Notes: generated by a model from the sequence alone, not told the origin. A DNA stretch of 64,000 nt from Edwardiiplasma whartonense (GCF_023566315.1 NZ_JAKNSU010000001.1), one strand, 5' to 3'; counted from the stretch's first letter, positions 22,609-33,026 are shown. Program-made: numbers and translations.

Positions 22609-23512
22609 AGATGTTGATTATCAAAATGCTCGGTTAGATAAGTTTTTAGTAGCTTATCTCAAAGAAGAATACGATTTTTCTCGCGTTTATTTGCAAAAGT
22701 TAATTAAAGACGGTTGTGTTTTGATTAATAATTCTCCTCAAAGTGCTAATTATCGATTGGTTAAAGGTGATGTAATTATTATCAATCTTCCTCCCCTTGT
22801 TGTTGGTACAATTCAGGGTGAAGATTTGCCTTTAAAGATTATTTATGAAGACAAGGATTTATTGGTAATTGATAAACCTAACAATATGGTTGTCCACCCT
22901 TCACTTGGTAATTGATCAGGAACAGTGGTTAATGCTTTGATAAATCAAGTTGATGATTTATCAGGAATTGGGGGTGTAGAACGTCCTGGTATTGTGCATC
23001 GTCTAGATAAGCAAACTACAGGATTACTAATTGTGGCAAAAAACGATATCACTCACCAAAAGTTAACCACAATGTTTAAAAATCATGAGATTGAAAAAGA
23101 GTATATTGCTTTGGTGTGAGGGGTGATTGAAGAAGATGAAGCTTTGATTGATGCACCAATCGGGCGTAGTAGTAGTGATCGTAAAAAAATGAGTGTTACT
23201 GCAACAAATTCCAAACCAGCCAAAACTTGATTTAAGGTTTTAGAACGTTTTGCTCATGCGACTGAAGTTTTGATAAAAATTGAAAGTGGTCGGACCCATC
23301 AAATTCGGGTTCACTTTAATTACATTAATCATCCTGTCATAAATGATCCGATGTATGGAAAACTAAAAGAAAAATCGACTAGTTATGGACAATATTTACA
23401 TGCTTATAAGTTAACTTTTCTTCATCCAATTATTGGAAAGAAAATGGAATTTATTAGTAGTCTTCCTCAGGAGTTTAATGATAAAATAGAAGAGTTGAAA
23501 AGTGAGGCTTAA
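22586..23512 (+). CDS. rluD: RluA-family 23S rRNA pseudouridine synthase
   Basis: 308 aa. An S4 RNA-binding domain occupies residues 10-80 (LDKFLVAYLKEEY ... YRLVKGDVI). The catalytic domain has HRLDKQTTGLL with the catalytic Asp at residue 141 and GRTHQIRVH. Members make pseudouridines in 23S rRNA helix 69 (RluD) or related sites; the exact site is not provable here. It sits next to lspA as in many Firmicutes. ATG 22586 lies inside lspA and follows AAAGATGAGAGAAAAG; the stop overlaps the next ATG. Confidence 0.93.
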
Positions 23513-24879
23513 TGATGAATTTTGATTATAAACAGTACGAAAAAGCCTTAATCTTTTTCTTTCAAAACCAGCATTATCAAGCTCTTTTGAGTAAGTTAAA
23601 TAAGCAAAATGTTTTTCTTTATTCTAGTAAAATGGATGTTGCGATTATTAAAATCGCTCATCATTTAGACGAAGCTAAAGATAGTGAATTTACCCATCTA
23701 ATAGGAAAATTGGCAAAAACGCGTGGGGTTAATAAAGCGGATTTAAAGGTTTTAGAAATTTATTTAGATGAAACCAAAACCAATAAATTTAGTGAGATTA
23801 GTCCTAATCATTTCTTGTTAGTTTCAACTGATCAAAAGTATCTTAGAACTCAGTTAACCAGTTTTTGAGCGATGAGTCAAACCCTTGATTTTTCTATTCA
23901 AGAAGATGTTAAGATTCTTGATAAAAAAAGTAAAAGAAATCGCCAGGCTGTTGAAGATTTTGATGATCTTAGTAGTGTAACTAACGAAGCTGATTTGCAA
24001 AAAAAGCTGAGTTCGTTTTCAATGCGTTTTAAAAAAACTCCTTATTATGGGAGCAGTATCTTTTTATTGCTGTTTATTATTGTTCCGTTAATCTTTCAGT
24101 TATTAATAACCATTTGAGGTTATGATTATACTGATGATATTGCCAAACTTTTTAGTGGAGGAACTACTTATCATTTAACTTTTTTAGGTGGTCAAGGATG
24201 AAGGGTGCTCACGTATGGAATGAGTGCTTTATCATCAAACTGGTTTGTTGGTTTTGCAATCATTATTTTGGTGGGATTTAGTATGTATGGACTGTTAAAA
24301 CTCAACGAGTTTTACATGAGCACGTGAAAGTTTATCCTTTCATTTTTGATTAGTTATCTCTTGTTAGGTTATTTCAGTTCGGTATTGACTCCTAATTACA
24401 CTACAGGGAGTGCGTTACCAATTTATGGAATGACTTTAGGAATGTTAGCTTTAAATGTTAGTGGCAGCAAAACCTTGTTTGCTCAAGTAAGTAAATCAAA
24501 ATTAATTCTCCCAATCATCTTTTTAATTATCCTGCCAATCTTTGTTTCAGGAATGGAATATATACCGATTTTAGTGGGATTATGTTTAGGAGGAGCTACT
24601 AGTTTCTTATTTACTTATGATTATAAAAATGCTAATTGAAGATTATCTTTACCCTTGGTAGTTTTACTGATTGGAATTCTTTTACCTTCAATTATGTTGA
24701 CAATTCCAATTTATGTACCTGGTAAGGATGGGGTAGTTATCTACACCTTGATGTTTTATGTTGACCGACACTTGATGAGTATTGATAAAGCGAATAATCT
24801 TTTACATAAAATCGGGTGAACTGATATTGTCATTACCCAGTTTTCTAATAACCGTTTAGGAATTGGTTCATTAATTTAA
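23512..24879 (+). CDS. Rhomboid-like polytopic membrane protein, probably inactive
   Basis: 455 aa. Residues 1-170 are hydrophilic and helical, with no known domain; the rest holds about six to seven membrane helices. The segment GGQGWRVLTYGMSAL resembles the rhomboid entry QPWRLVTSxFLH, and ALPIYGMTLGMLAL lies where rhomboids have GxSGxxxGL. The catalytic Ser is not present and the GWRVLTYGMSAL stretch lacks the usual His, so it would be a pseudoprotease. The link to rhomboids is a visual resemblance only. It starts overlapping the rluD stop (TAATGATG), so translation is coupled. Confidence 0.6.
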
Positions 24880-24919
24880 AGTAGAAAATACTATTTTTAG
24901 TGAAAGGAACAAAGAAATA

Positions 24920-25255
24920 ATGGTTGAAAAAATTGGGGTTGATATTGTTCAAAACAAACGAATTAAACTTCGTTTAGCTTTTTTAAGGAAAGTGTTAAGT
25001 GAACATGAATTACAAATGCTCGACCAATTTGTCTCTAAACGCCAAAAACAAGAGTTTGTTAGTGGTCGATGAGCAGTTAAAGAAGCGATTATTAAAACCC
25101 TAACTGTTAAAGAAACGATGCACAAACTTGATATTGGTTATCAAGCAAATGGGGCGCCAGTTATTAAGAATCCAGAGTATGCTCATATTCTTATTTCAAT
25201 TAGTCATGAAAAAAAATACAGCGTTGGCATCGCTTTAAATCAAACGTATAATTAG
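24920..25255 (+). CDS. acpS: Holo-[acyl-carrier-protein] synthase
   Basis: 111 aa. AcpS moves 4'-phosphopantetheine from CoA to ACP. The metal-binding Asp is in KIGVDIV (D8) and the conserved Glu in SGRWAVKEAIIK (about residue 55), followed by the C-terminal ILISISHEKKYSVGIAL. ATG 24920 has GAAAGGAAC upstream. The neighbour plsC also works in lipid metabolism. Confidence 0.93.
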
Positions 25256-25289
25256 AGAGGTATACCCCCACTATTAGAGAAGGAAAATC

Positions 25290-26198
25290 ATGATGCGTGA
25301 TCAAAAACCCAAAAATCAAGCAACCAATTCACCCAGAGAAAAGTTTTATTTAGACAAGAAGAAAATGCTTTACATGTGACCGATGGCATTACATATTTAT
25401 CATAAAGCAAAAAAAATTAATAAGAAAAATAAAAAAGACCCTTTAGCTTATAGCGAACAATACCGTTATGATTGGTTAAGTAAGCAAGTGCAAAAGGCAC
25501 TGCCTTTGTTTGGTGTGGAAATTCAGGTTGCAGGAATTGAAAACTGGTTAGACCGAGGCGTGGTTTTGATGCCTAACCATGAATCTAATTTTGATGCGAT
25601 TGCCTTGTTAGCAATTAATGATTTTTCTAAACAACAACCAGTTGCTTTTATTGCCAAAAAAGAACTTTGAGATGATAAGAGAGCAAGTCGATTTTTGAAT
25701 TTAATTGATACGATTCCTTTAGATCGTCAATCACCCCGCAGTGCGTTAGCAGCGTTTCGGGAAGCTAAAGATTTAATTGTGGACTATAAACGAAGTTTAG
25801 TTTTGTTTCCTACTGGGACTCGTTCTGGATCAAATGATGTTGGTGAAATGCAACCAGCAGCCTTTAAGTTGCCTCAAATGGCTAATGCTCCAATTATTCC
25901 AGTGACAATTATTAATTCTTATCAAGTTTTTGAATATCCGCGTAAAAATAAACACGTGGTGGTGAAAGTGGTTTTTGGTAAACCAATTTATGGTAAAAAA
26001 CATTTAGCAACTTCAACCACCGATTTAGCAACTCTGATAAAAAACCAGATTGAAAAGAATCGTGATGAATACATCGATCAAGAATTAATGCCACTAAAAG
26101 AATTAAGAATGAGCGAAAAAAAACAAGCAAAACGACACCAGAAAAAACATAAAAGCAAGAAAAGAAAGTTTTCTGATTTTTTCAAAATTATTGATTAA
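25290..26198 (+). CDS. plsC: 1-acyl-sn-glycerol-3-phosphate acyltransferase
   Basis: 302 aa. PlsC makes phosphatidic acid from lysophosphatidic acid. The acyltransferase motifs NHESNFD (NHxxxxD; about residues 98-104) and FPTGTRSG (normally FPEGTRS) are visible; the Glu of the second motif is replaced by Thr. The N-terminal 40 residues are basic and the C-terminal 40 are very Lys-rich, suggesting membrane-surface binding. AAGGAAA precedes ATG 25290; a second ATG follows immediately at 25293. It is the last gene of the ileS-plsC run. Confidence 0.92.
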
Positions 26199-26330
26199 AA
26201 TAAATTTCTTAAATTCTAGATAAAAACCTGCTTTTGTCTTGATTTTGAAAGAAAAATCATTAATAATAACTAAGTGTTTATACAGAATAAACTTGTTACT
26301 AACAACTCAGGAAGGATCCTGATTGTTATC

Positions 26331-26360
26331 TTGACTTTTATTTTTTAAACAAGATATAAT
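26331..26360 (+). promoter_or_regulatory. Promoter of the five-gene tRNA operon
   Basis: TTGACT (26331-26336) and TATAAT (26355-26360) are separated by 18 bases and lie 26 bases before the first tRNA. This is one of the best promoter matches in the window. Confidence 0.85.
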
Positions 26361-26385
26361 CTAAAAGTTGTTATGTTTAGATTAT

Positions 26386-26462
26386 GCTGACTTAGCTCAG
26401 TCCGGTAGAGCAACTGACTAGTAATCAGTAGGTCGTAGGTTCGATTCCTATAGTCAGCACCA
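26386..26462 (+). tRNA. tRNA-Thr (AGT)
   Basis: 77 bases with encoded CCA. The acceptor GCTGACT pairs with AGTCAGC. The anticodon stem ACTGA/TCAGT closes the loop CTAGTAA, giving anticodon AGT for Thr (ACU box). An unmodified A34 tRNA-Thr is known from related mollicutes. Confidence 0.95.
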
Positions 26463-26467
26463 TTTAT

Positions 26468-26551
26468 GGAGGGGTAGCGAAGTGGCCAAACGCGGGTGGC
26501 TGTAACCCACTTCCTTTCGGTTCGGGGGTTCGAATCCCTCCCCCTCCACCA
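26468..26551 (+). tRNA. tRNA-Tyr (GTA)
   Basis: 84 bases with a long variable arm (CTTTCGG region) and encoded CCA. The acceptor GGAGGGG pairs with CCCCTCC. The anticodon GTA sits in the loop after GGGTGG. Confidence 0.95.
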
Positions 26552-26554
26552 TTT

Positions 26555-26629
26555 TGGGCCATAGCCAAGCGGTAAGGCAAAGGACTTTGACTCCTTCATG
26601 CGTTGGTTCGAATCCAACTGGCCCAGCCA
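26555..26629 (+). tRNA. tRNA-Gln (TTG)
   Basis: 75 bases. The acceptor TGGGCCA pairs with TGGCCCA, and G precedes CCA. The anticodon stem AAGGA/TCCTT with loop CTTTGAC gives TTG. Confidence 0.95.
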
Positions 26630-26633
26630 TTAT

Positions 26634-26709
<76 letters not shown>

Positions 26710-26737
26710 TTATCTTTATATATTTTGGTTTTTTATT

Positions 26738-26826
26738 CCTCGAGTGGCGGAATCGGTAGACGCACTGGACTTAAAATCCAGCGGGCTTAATCGCCCGTGC
26801 CGGTTCAAGTCCGGCCTCGAGGACCA
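26738..26826 (+). tRNA. tRNA-Leu (TAA)
   Basis: 89 bases with a long variable arm (CGGGCTTAATCGCCCG hairpin) and encoded CCA. The acceptor CCTCGAG pairs with CTCGAGG. The loop CTTAAAA between CTGGA and TCCAG gives anticodon TAA. Confidence 0.95.
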
Positions 26827-26840
26827 TTTCAATGTAAGAC

Positions 26841-26863
26841 ATCACCTTCAAGGTGATTTTTTT
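26841..26863 (+). terminator. Terminator of the tRNA operon
   Basis: ATCACCTT and AAGGTGAT pair closely around CA and are followed by seven T residues. Confidence 0.85.
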
Positions 26864-26907
26864 ACTTCATTTCAAGAATTATCTTCCCTCCCTGAAAAAG
26901 AAAGTTC

Positions 26908-26913
26908 TATAAT
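26908..26913 (+). promoter_or_regulatory. Candidate -10 for the SDR triplet
   Basis: TATAAT 28 bases before the first dehydrogenase ATG, after the tRNA terminator; a second TATACT overlaps it. No clear -35. Confidence 0.5.
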
Positions 26914-26941
26914 ATACTGTAAACAGAAAGAAGGATGACTA

Positions 26942-27676
26942 ATGAAAAAAGTGGTAGTAATTACTGGGGCCAGCTCTGGGATTGGTGAAGCAAGTGCAAA
27001 GATGTTAGCTAAAGATTATCAATTAGTTTTAGCAGCTCGAAGTGAAGCTAAGTTGCAATCAACAGTTGAAGAAATTAAAAAACTGGGTGGAGAAGCACAG
27101 TATAAAGTTACTGATGTGAGCCAAAATGATCAAGTCGAAGCCTTAGCCAAGTTCGCTTTAGATACTTATGGTCAAATTGATGTTTGAATTAACAACGCGG
27201 GAATTATGCCCCAAGCCTGAATGAAAGAAAAAAAGGTCAAAGAATGAGACGCGATGATCGATGTCAACATTAAAGGAACTTTATACGGAATTGGCGCTGC
27301 TCTTCCTACGATGCGCGAAAAGAAAAGCGGTCAAATTATTAACATCGCTTCTGATTTAGCTTTTAGTGTTCATCCTGGTGGAGTTGTTTATAGTGCTACT
27401 AAATATGCCACTAGAGCAATTAGTGAAGGATTACGTCAAGAAGTTGCTGCTGATAGGGACAATATTCGAGTAACAGCGATTTATCCGGGTGTTGTTGATA
27501 CAAATATCATTAATACCATTAGTGATGTAGCAATGAAACAACAAGTTGAAAAGTTTAAGGAGGCAGTGGGAGCAATTGCTCCAGAACGAGTGGCATTAGC
27601 AATTAAGAATGCAATCGAAATGCCTGAAGACACAGGTTTAAATGATATTGTGCTTCGTTCAATTAACCAAGCATAG
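26942..27676 (+). CDS. Short-chain dehydrogenase/reductase, copy 1
   Basis: 244 aa classical SDR. The Rossmann motif TGASSGIGEA (about residues 8-17), NNAG and the catalytic YSATK (Tyr150, Lys154) are intact. SDRs reduce or oxidise carbonyl or alcohol groups with NAD(P)H; the substrate is unknown. Arg-Ser after the second strand (AARSEAK) hints at NADP(H). ATG follows AAGAAGGATG. This copy has the most distinct 5' end of the three; from 27128 to 27340 it is almost identical to copy 3. Confidence 0.92.
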
Positions 27677-27693
27677 AAACATAGGAAAAACTA

Positions 27694-28413
27694 ATGAAAA
27701 AAGTGATTGTGATTACTGGAGCCAGCTCTGGAATTGGGGAAGCTACAGCCAAAATGCTAGCACCAGATTATAAAATTGTTTTAGCAGCACGGAGAGAAGA
27801 CCGGCTAAAGACTTTGGTCGAAGAGATTAAAACAATAGGTGGAGAAGCACAATATAAAGTTACTGATGTGAGCCAAAATGATCAAGTTGAAGCCTTAGCC
27901 AAGTTTGCTTTAAATACTTATGGTCAAATTGATGTTTGAATTAATAATGCTGGATTAATGCCAATTTCTTATCTTAAAGAAAAAAAGGTCAAAGAATGAG
28001 ACGCGATGATCGATGTCAACATTAAAGGAACTTTATACGGAATTGGCGCTGCTCTTCCTGGGATGCGCGAAAAGAAGAGTGGTCAAATTATTAATGTTTC
28101 TTCAGTCCAAGGTTTAGTGGTTTCACCAGAGATGGTAGTTTATAGTGCTACTAAATTTGCAATTCGCGCCATTACTGAAGGATTACGTCAAGAAGTCGCT
28201 GCTGATAGGGATAATATTCGGGTAACTGGGATTTATCCAGGGGCGGTTGCAACTGAATTAGTAAATATTCTTGATGGTGATTTAAAGCAGTACTATGAAC
28301 AAAATGCGATTCCTCCAGAACGAGTGGCATTAGCAATTAAGAATGCAATCGAGATGCCTGACGACACAGGTTTAAACGACATTGTTATTCGTCCGATCAA
28401 CCAAGTGAGATAG
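27694..28413 (+). CDS. Short-chain dehydrogenase/reductase, copy 2
   Basis: 239 aa SDR with TGASSGIGEA near the N-terminus, NNAG and VVYSATK. It lies 17 bases after copy 1. Its first 175 bases match copy 3 with about four differences by eye. The C-terminal region (after YPGAVATEL) is shorter than in the others, with ILDGDLKQYYEQ in place of the copy 1 and 3 segment. This variable region normally forms the substrate lid, so the copies may act on different substrates. Confidence 0.92.
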
Positions 28414-28428
28414 ATTAAGGGAAAAAAT

Positions 28429-29166
28429 ATGAAAAAAGTTATTGTGATTACTGGAGCCAGCTCTGGAATTGGGGAAGCTACAGCCAAAATGCTAGCACCA
28501 GATTATAAAATTGTTTTAGCAGCACGGAGAGAAGACCGGCTAAAGGCTTTGGTCGAAGAGATTAAAACAATGGGTGGAGAAGCACAGTATAAAGTTACTG
28601 ATGTTGCTTCTTATGATCAAGTCGAAGCCTTAGCCAAGTTCGCTTTAGATACTTATGGTCAAATTGATGTTTGAATTAACAACGCGGGAATTATGCCCCA
28701 AGCCTGAATGAAAGAAAAAAAGGTCAAAGAATGAGACGCGATGATTGATGTTAACATTAAAGGAACTTTATACGGAATTGGCGCTGCTCTTCCTACGATG
28801 CGCGAAAAGAAAAGCGGTCAAATTATTAATGTTTCTTCAGTAGTTGGTTTCAAGGTTGCACCTGGAGCAACAGTTTATAGTGCCACTAAATTTGCAGTTC
28901 GCGCCATTACTGAAGGATTACGTCAAGAAGTTGCTGCTGATAGGGATAATATTCGGGTAACTGGGATTTATCCAGGGTATGTTGATACTGAATTACCTAA
29001 TTCAATTACAGATGAAAAAATGAAAAAACAGGTGGAAGATGGTGCAAAGGCAGCTCAAGCAATTGCTCCAGAACGAGTAGCATTAGCAATTAAGAATGCA
29101 ATCGAGATGCCTGAAGACACAGGTTTAAACGACATTGTCATTCGTTCTGTTTATCAAGCATTTTAA
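28429..29166 (+). CDS. Short-chain dehydrogenase/reductase, copy 3 (mosaic)
   Basis: 245 aa SDR with all catalytic motifs (TGASSGIG, NNAG, TVYSATK). Its sequence is a patchwork: the 5' 175 bases follow copy 2, bases 28615-28827 follow copy 1 with two differences, and the region after YSATK follows copy 2 again up to the lid. The lid (NSITDEKMKKQVEDGAK) resembles copy 1. It lies 15 bases after copy 2 and ends just before a two-way terminator. Confidence 0.92.
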
Positions 29167-29168
29167 TG

Positions 29169-29202
29169 AAAAAAAAGACCTTATTCTTACAAGGTCTTTT
29201 TT
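29169..29202. terminator. Bidirectional terminator between SDR copy 3 and the lipoprotein
   Basis: AAAAAAGACCTT (29171-29182) and AAGGTCTTTTTT (29191-29202) form a 12-bp stem. It gives a U-run on either strand, serving the plus SDR operon and the minus lipoprotein, whose stop codon is at its edge. Confidence 0.85.
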
Positions 29203-30310
29203 ATTTGTATTTTTGTCAATCAAGGTTATAAACAAGTTTTGCACTGCTGTCATCATTGCTATTGTTTAAATTTGTTAAAGCACTTGAATCAGGAACGTTG
29301 TTTGTTCCTACAAAAGTTCGGTTAGTTCAAGTATCGACAAGATCTTTGTTGCTAGCCCAGATAGATTTGTTGGTTTGAGCATTAAATTGTGCATAAGTTT
29401 GGTTAACTCAAGAACCATAGCCTCTGGTAGCTGAACCTACTAAATAACTAAATAGGTTAGATAAATCATTAGCTGCTTGAATATAAACATCAATAGCCCC
29501 GGTACCATCATTTTTTAAATCAGGATTATATTCAAAGTAGTTGGCATAACCTGAAGTCATATTAATCAACTTACCGTTTCTAAACACCAAAAAGTAAGGA
29601 CCACTACCATCTTTAATCATCGTATTAAAGTCGGTTAACCGTTTAGTTTTGGCCAGCGACTTGACTGTATCACTACTTTGGTCGGCATCATCATTTGGTG
29701 TGGTACTCTTTGCTTGCATAAACTCTCAATAAGCTTCAAATTGATTATCAAACAAATCAGTAATAATATTTTTTCCTAAATTAGAAGACTTCCAAAAGGT
29801 CGTAATGTCGTTAACTAAAATTGTATTCAAAACAATACTAGTTGCTTGTTGAGCACTTTCAACCCCATACCATTCGTTATTATCTTCGTTATCTAAACTT
29901 GCTGCATCAATTGGAGGAGTAATTGTCGAACTTAAGATCGCATCACGAATTTTTCTTTGATAACTTGTTGCTCCTAACTGAGTTAGGTCGATATTTTTAC
30001 GCACAGCGCTAATTGCTTTGGTAGGATTATTGACATTATCACTATCAAAAGTTTTATCCACTACAGGGACAGTACCATAGACCCATTGGTTCAAAGCAGA
30101 CAAGTAACTGTAGGTATCTGAGTTTTCTCTTCCACCGATAAAAACAATCGAAACATTACTATTTTCTTTAGAAGCACTAACTCAACTTTGGTAGGTACTA
30201 AACTTGATGTTTGTATTCTGGTGGTCATTACTACTTCCACAAGCAACTACACTAGTTGTTGCTGTTGAAAACAATGTAATCGTACTTAAAATAGTTAACA
30301 ATTTTCTCAT
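29201..30310 (-). CDS. Secreted lipoprotein of unknown function
   Basis: 369 aa. The signal peptide MRKLLTILSTITLFSTATTS ends in a lipobox SVVAC followed by GSS, so Cys about 24 should be lipidated after LspA cleavage and the protein anchored on the cell surface. The region after it contains VSIVFIGGRENSDTYSYL, slightly like a thioredoxin-type strand-helix but with no CxxC. The rest is Asn, Asp and Ser rich with no family I recognise. Four or more TGA(Trp) codons break the frame in the standard code. It is transcribed alone from a minus-strand -10 at 30360-30365. Confidence 0.88.
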
Positions 30311-30359
30311 TTGCCGCTCCTATTTACTGGGTTTTAGTTAAAAACGAAAAACCACTCTT

Positions 30360-30365
30360 ATTATA
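30360..30365 (-). promoter_or_regulatory. Candidate -10 of the lipoprotein gene
   Basis: ATTATA on the plus strand reads TATAAT on the minus strand, 50 bases before the start codon. The -35 is poor. Confidence 0.5.
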
Positions 30366-30395
30366 ACTTATCAGTTTTCAGATACATAGTTTATC

Positions 30396-30424
30396 TTGCA
30401 AGTTATTAAAAAAATTGCTATGAT
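30396..30424 (+). promoter_or_regulatory. Promoter of rpmG
   Basis: TTGCAA (30396-30401), 17 bases, then TATGAT (30419-30424). It is 70 bases before the rpmG start and divergent from the lipoprotein promoter. Confidence 0.65.
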
Positions 30425-30493
30425 AAATTGGCATGTTAGAGCATGTAACTTTAGCTAAATTTATATGATTATTAATTAACAAGGAGAAAAAAG

Positions 30494-30637
30494 ATGCGTG
30501 AAAAAATTATTTTACGTTGCAGCGTTTGCAAAAACGAAAATTACATCGGAAAAAATGATAAGAAAAAACCAAAAATTGAAGTAAAAAAATATTGTTCAAA
30601 TTGTAACGAGCATCAATTACATAAACAAAAGAAATAA
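30494..30637 (+). CDS. rpmG: 50S ribosomal protein L33
   Basis: 47 aa, marginally short for L33 (usually 49-55). The sequence starts MREKIILRCSVC and has YCSNC near the end, so the two Cys pairs of the zinc-binding form are kept. AAGGAGAAAA precedes ATG 30494. It is a single-gene unit between its own promoter and terminator. A second, zinc-free paralogue may exist elsewhere, as in many Firmicutes. Confidence 0.95.
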   Translation: MREKIILRCSVCKNENYIGKNDKKKPKIEVKKYCSNCNEHQLHKQKK

Positions 30638-30647
30638 ATTCGACCCC

Positions 30648-30679
30648 GACCTTTGTAAAAATTACTAAAGGTCTTTTTT
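30648..30679 (+). terminator. Terminator after rpmG
   Basis: GACCTTT pairs with AAAGGTC and is followed by TTTTTT. Confidence 0.75.
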
Positions 30680-30723
30680 ATGCAGATAATTTCTTATATT
30701 ATTAAAAGCAAAAGGAGCATTTT

Positions 30724-31800
30724 ATGAGTAAACAAGCAATAATTCAGAATCTTTTAACCACCAATGGGGTGGAAGCAATTTTAATTACTTCTGAACAAAA
30801 TCGGTTTTGATACACTGCCTTTCCTTCTTCACTTGGATACTTGTTAATTACTAAAAAAGGGAGTTATTTATTCTTGGATGGTCGTTATATCACTGCTGCT
30901 AGAGAAAGTAAAACTTTACAAAATGTTAATGAACTTTTCTTGTTTAAAGGTGATTTATTTGCCCAAATTAAACAAATTTTAGTTGATCAGAAGGTTAAAA
31001 GTTTAGGGTTTGAAAGTGATTGAACAATTTATCAAGATTACCTAACTTGAACTACAAAGTTTAATCAAATTGAATTAATACCAGTTAATACTAATCGGAT
31101 TAGAATGATTAAAGATGAAAAAGAGATTCAGGCTTTAAAAAAAGCAGCAGAAATTACTCATAAAGTTTTTTTAGAAGTACTTGGTTATGTTCGCCCGGGA
31201 ATAACTGAACGAATGGTGGCCACCTTTGTCAGTGATGCTTTTTTGCGTAATGGAGCGGATAAGTTAAGTTTTGATACAATTGTTGCTAGTGGAGTTAATG
31301 GGAGCAAACCTCATGCTGTTCCTAGTGATAAGGTGATTGAAGCAGGCGAATTTGTCACTTTAGATATGGGATGTTATTTTCAGGGTTATGCCTCTGATCA
31401 AACTAGAACCTTTTTAGTAGGTGAACATCCAAGCAACCCTGAATTATTAAAGGTTTATGATGTTGTTTATCAGGCACAAAGTTTAGGGATTAGTCTGTTA
31501 AAACCAGGAGTGTTATGTGGCGATATTCACCAAGAAGTTGATAAGTTTATTGCATCGCAAGGTTATCAAGGATACTTCACTCACGGTCTTGGTCATGGGT
31601 TAGGAATTGAAATTCACGAAGAACCTTATGAAAATCCGGTTGGTGATGTTGTTTTAGCTCCGGGAATGACTTTAACTGTTGAACCTGGAATTTATCTTCC
31701 TGGAGTTGGAGGTGTGCGAATTGAAGATGACTTTGTGATTACTGCTCAAGGAGCAGAAGCACTAACCACTCCTTTGCGTGAACTTCAAAAAATTAAATAG
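30724..31800 (+). CDS. pepP: Xaa-Pro aminopeptidase (M24B)
   Basis: 358 aa cytoplasmic dinuclear-metal peptidase removing N-terminal residues before proline. An N-terminal creatinase-like domain (1-125) precedes the pita-bread fold. Metal ligands are visible in TLDMGCYFQGYASDQTRTF (two Asp), GHGLGIEIHE (His), VEPGIYLPG (Glu) and VRIEDDFV (Glu). AAAAGGAGC is 10 bases before ATG 30724. TGA codons at 30808, 31021 and 31048 are Trp. Confidence 0.95.
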
Positions 31801-31864
31801 CTTAATCTTCTGGTTTCTTTTAATGCTGAACCTGGTTTTTTCTACCATTTGAGGTTAATAATGT

Positions 31865-31870
31865 TATGAT
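31865..31870 (+). promoter_or_regulatory. Candidate extended -10 for cdsA
   Basis: TATGAT preceded by TG one base upstream (TGTTATGAT), 40 bases before the cdsA start. No obvious -35. Confidence 0.45.
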
Positions 31871-31909
31871 TAGGTTATTAATTAACTGGTTGGGAAGGGG
31901 TAATTGTTG

Positions 31910-32965
31910 ATGAAAAGAACCACCAAATCACGAGAATCAAAAAAACCTTCTTTTATGCAACGTTATGAGTCTAGTGACTTTGTTAAACGTTTGGTTTCTT
32001 CGGTTTTTTTATTAGTTTTTTTGATTGTTTATGTTGGTTTATCTGCACTCTATACTGAAGGTTTGCGTCATAATCGACTTGAACACATTCAAGCTGCTAG
32101 TTATCTTAATTGGGCTTTAACCATCATTTTGGTTGCGGGATGTACCTATGAATTAATTAAAGCGTTGGGAATCAAAAAAACTGATTGACCACTTTATTTA
32201 GCAGGAATTATTAGTGGGGTAATTTTGTTTGCTTTTCCTTTTGAAGACCACGAAAACTGAGCCTTTACTAAAGATATTAACTTGCACGATTGGTATCATT
32301 GGTATATTGTCTTTTTGGTAATTTTATTAGGTGTGGTGGTTTTTGCTGCAATTCCTTATTTTGCTAAGGGTAATTTCACTGATAGTTGAAAGCAATCAAT
32401 AATGTTAGTTTTGTATGCATTGGTAGTTGTGTTTGGATTTAAAGGATTTAATCAAATTGCTTTGTCAATGGAGTTTGGCAAGGATCCTTTTCCTCTTTTT
32501 ACTTTCAATACAATCATCTGAGCTTGGGGAACAATTATTTTTACTGACAGTTTTGCTTATCTTGGGGGCCGAAAGTTTGGTAAAACACCTTTGGCACCAA
32601 AAATCAGTCCTAAAAAAACTTGGGAGGGAAGCGGAATTGGTAGTGCTATCGCAATTGTTAGTGGTAGTGTCTATGCGTTGTTGTTCTTTTATCTACTCCC
32701 AGATTATGCTCCTTTTGCTTACATCATGGAAGTAAAAGTCAATGATAAAGGTCATGCAATTCCTGGAGTTGTCCTTTTCTTGTTGACGATTTTAATTTCT
32801 TTTGCTGGACAGGTGGGCGATCTCTTCTTCTCTTGATATAAACGAGTTTTTGGCGTTAAAGACTTTTCAAACTTGATTCCTGGTCATGGGGGATTATTAG
32901 ACCGTTTGGATTCCTTCTTATTTGTTTTCTTTATTTTGTACTTTATTAGTTTAGCGACTTTTTAA
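31910..32965 (+). CDS. cdsA: Phosphatidate cytidylyltransferase
   Basis: 351 aa membrane enzyme making CDP-diacylglycerol from phosphatidic acid and CTP. It has about eight membrane helices after a basic N-terminus. The family signature is split as SPKKTWEGSGIGSA (about residues 230-243) and, near the C-terminus, GDLFFSWYKRVFGVKDF with PGHGGLLDRLDS. GAAGGGG lies 9 bases before ATG 31910; in-frame TTG codons at 31904 and 31907 are too close to it. It acts in the same lipid pathway as PlsC earlier in the window. Confidence 0.95.
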
Positions 32966-32983
32966 GTACATGAGAAAGCTATG

Positions 32984-33026
32984 AACGCTTGCGCTTGGTT
33001 TAATTTAATTGACTAAGCGTTTTTTA
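32984..33026 (+). terminator. Terminator after cdsA
   Basis: AACGCTT with AAGCGTT, followed by a T-run; an inner arm CGCTTGGTT can compete for the same 3' arm. Confidence 0.6.

Noticed and set aside
26345..26617. Antisense frame across tRNA genes
   Set aside because: It is made of tRNA sequences on the reverse strand, a known annotation artefact.
32427..32735. Out-of-frame reading frame in cdsA
   Set aside because: Lies inside cdsA, whose own frame holds the family signature.
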